Below are positions 5,186 through 5,246 of a stretch of 5,246 nucleotides of DNA, one piece after another. Made by a program: the position numbers and the translations under genes. Source of the stretch: Polaromonas sp. GTDB lineage: Bacteria > Pseudomonadota > Gammaproteobacteria > Burkholderiales > Burkholderiaceae_C. A model generated the notes under the pieces. The model ran no database searches. It saw only the letters and a list, made by a program, of their open reading frames with translations, and was not told the DNA's origin. Each line of letters opens with the position of its first letter. Position 1 is the first letter of the stretch. The stretch spans positions 1-5,246 of the forward strand of contig JACMQR010000309.1 in NCBI GenBank assembly GCA_014376885.1. Reading direction: 5' to 3'.

Positions 5186-5246
5186 GGGAAATGTCCGGCT
5201 GGTGTGGCGCTGGCTGGGTCCGGGGTGGCGGGTGTCGCAGGGCGGG
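5186..5246 (-). promoter_or_regulatory. Upstream region of the signalling operon (partial)
   Basis: Only 61 bases before the kinase start are in view. They are GC-rich, with no recognisable -10/-35 pair, operator or strong Shine-Dalgarno sequence. No ATG, GTG or TTG occurs in frame with the kinase here, so ATG 5185 is the first usable start inside the window. Confidence 0.25.

Overview
The window looks like chromosomal DNA from a high-GC betaproteobacterium, most likely of the Comamonadaceae (Polaromonas, Rhodoferax or Variovorax-like). This rests on the GC-rich codon use, on the gene types present, and on a short AT-rich element near 2459-2528 that resembles dispersed intergenic repeats I associate with that family. 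The genus is an inference; nothing here proves it. I see no rRNA, tRNA, CRISPR array, insertion sequence or phage gene.

Left part (1-2432): two divergent gene pairs read away from a 97-bp gap at 981-1077. Leftward run an NAD(P)-dependent short-chain dehydrogenase/reductase and, joined by a TGATG stop/start overlap, the first 78 codons of a MarC-family inner-membrane protein cut by the window edge. Rightward run a DsbA/thioredoxin-fold protein of the 2-hydroxychromene-2-carboxylate isomerase family and a dienelactone hydrolase family protein with its Cys-Asp-His triad intact. Both genes that face the gap begin with TTG codons, each preceded by a clear Shine-Dalgarno sequence. The pairing suggests peripheral catabolism or detoxification of aromatic or reactive carbonyl compounds, but no substrate can be named from sequence.

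Middle (2433-2594): a convergent intergenic gap holding a weak terminator-like hairpin, the AT-rich repeat-like element with a small TGCTA/TAGCA hairpin, and one arm of an 11-bp perfect inverted repeat whose other arm lies in the end of the next gene.

Right part (2595-5185, minus strand): a compact signalling operon. In order of transcription it encodes a membrane sensor histidine kinase with a large Cache-type periplasmic domain, a 122-residue stand-alone receiver whose start overlaps the kinase stop (ATGA), and, after 60 bp, a second stand-alone receiver of about 135 residues. Both receivers keep all the key phosphorylation residues and neither has an output domain, so the pathway must act by protein-protein contact, through a phosphorelay, or through partners encoded elsewhere. 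This is the most interesting unit in the window. It is an unusual arrangement of known parts, and I see no evidence of an entirely new class of system.
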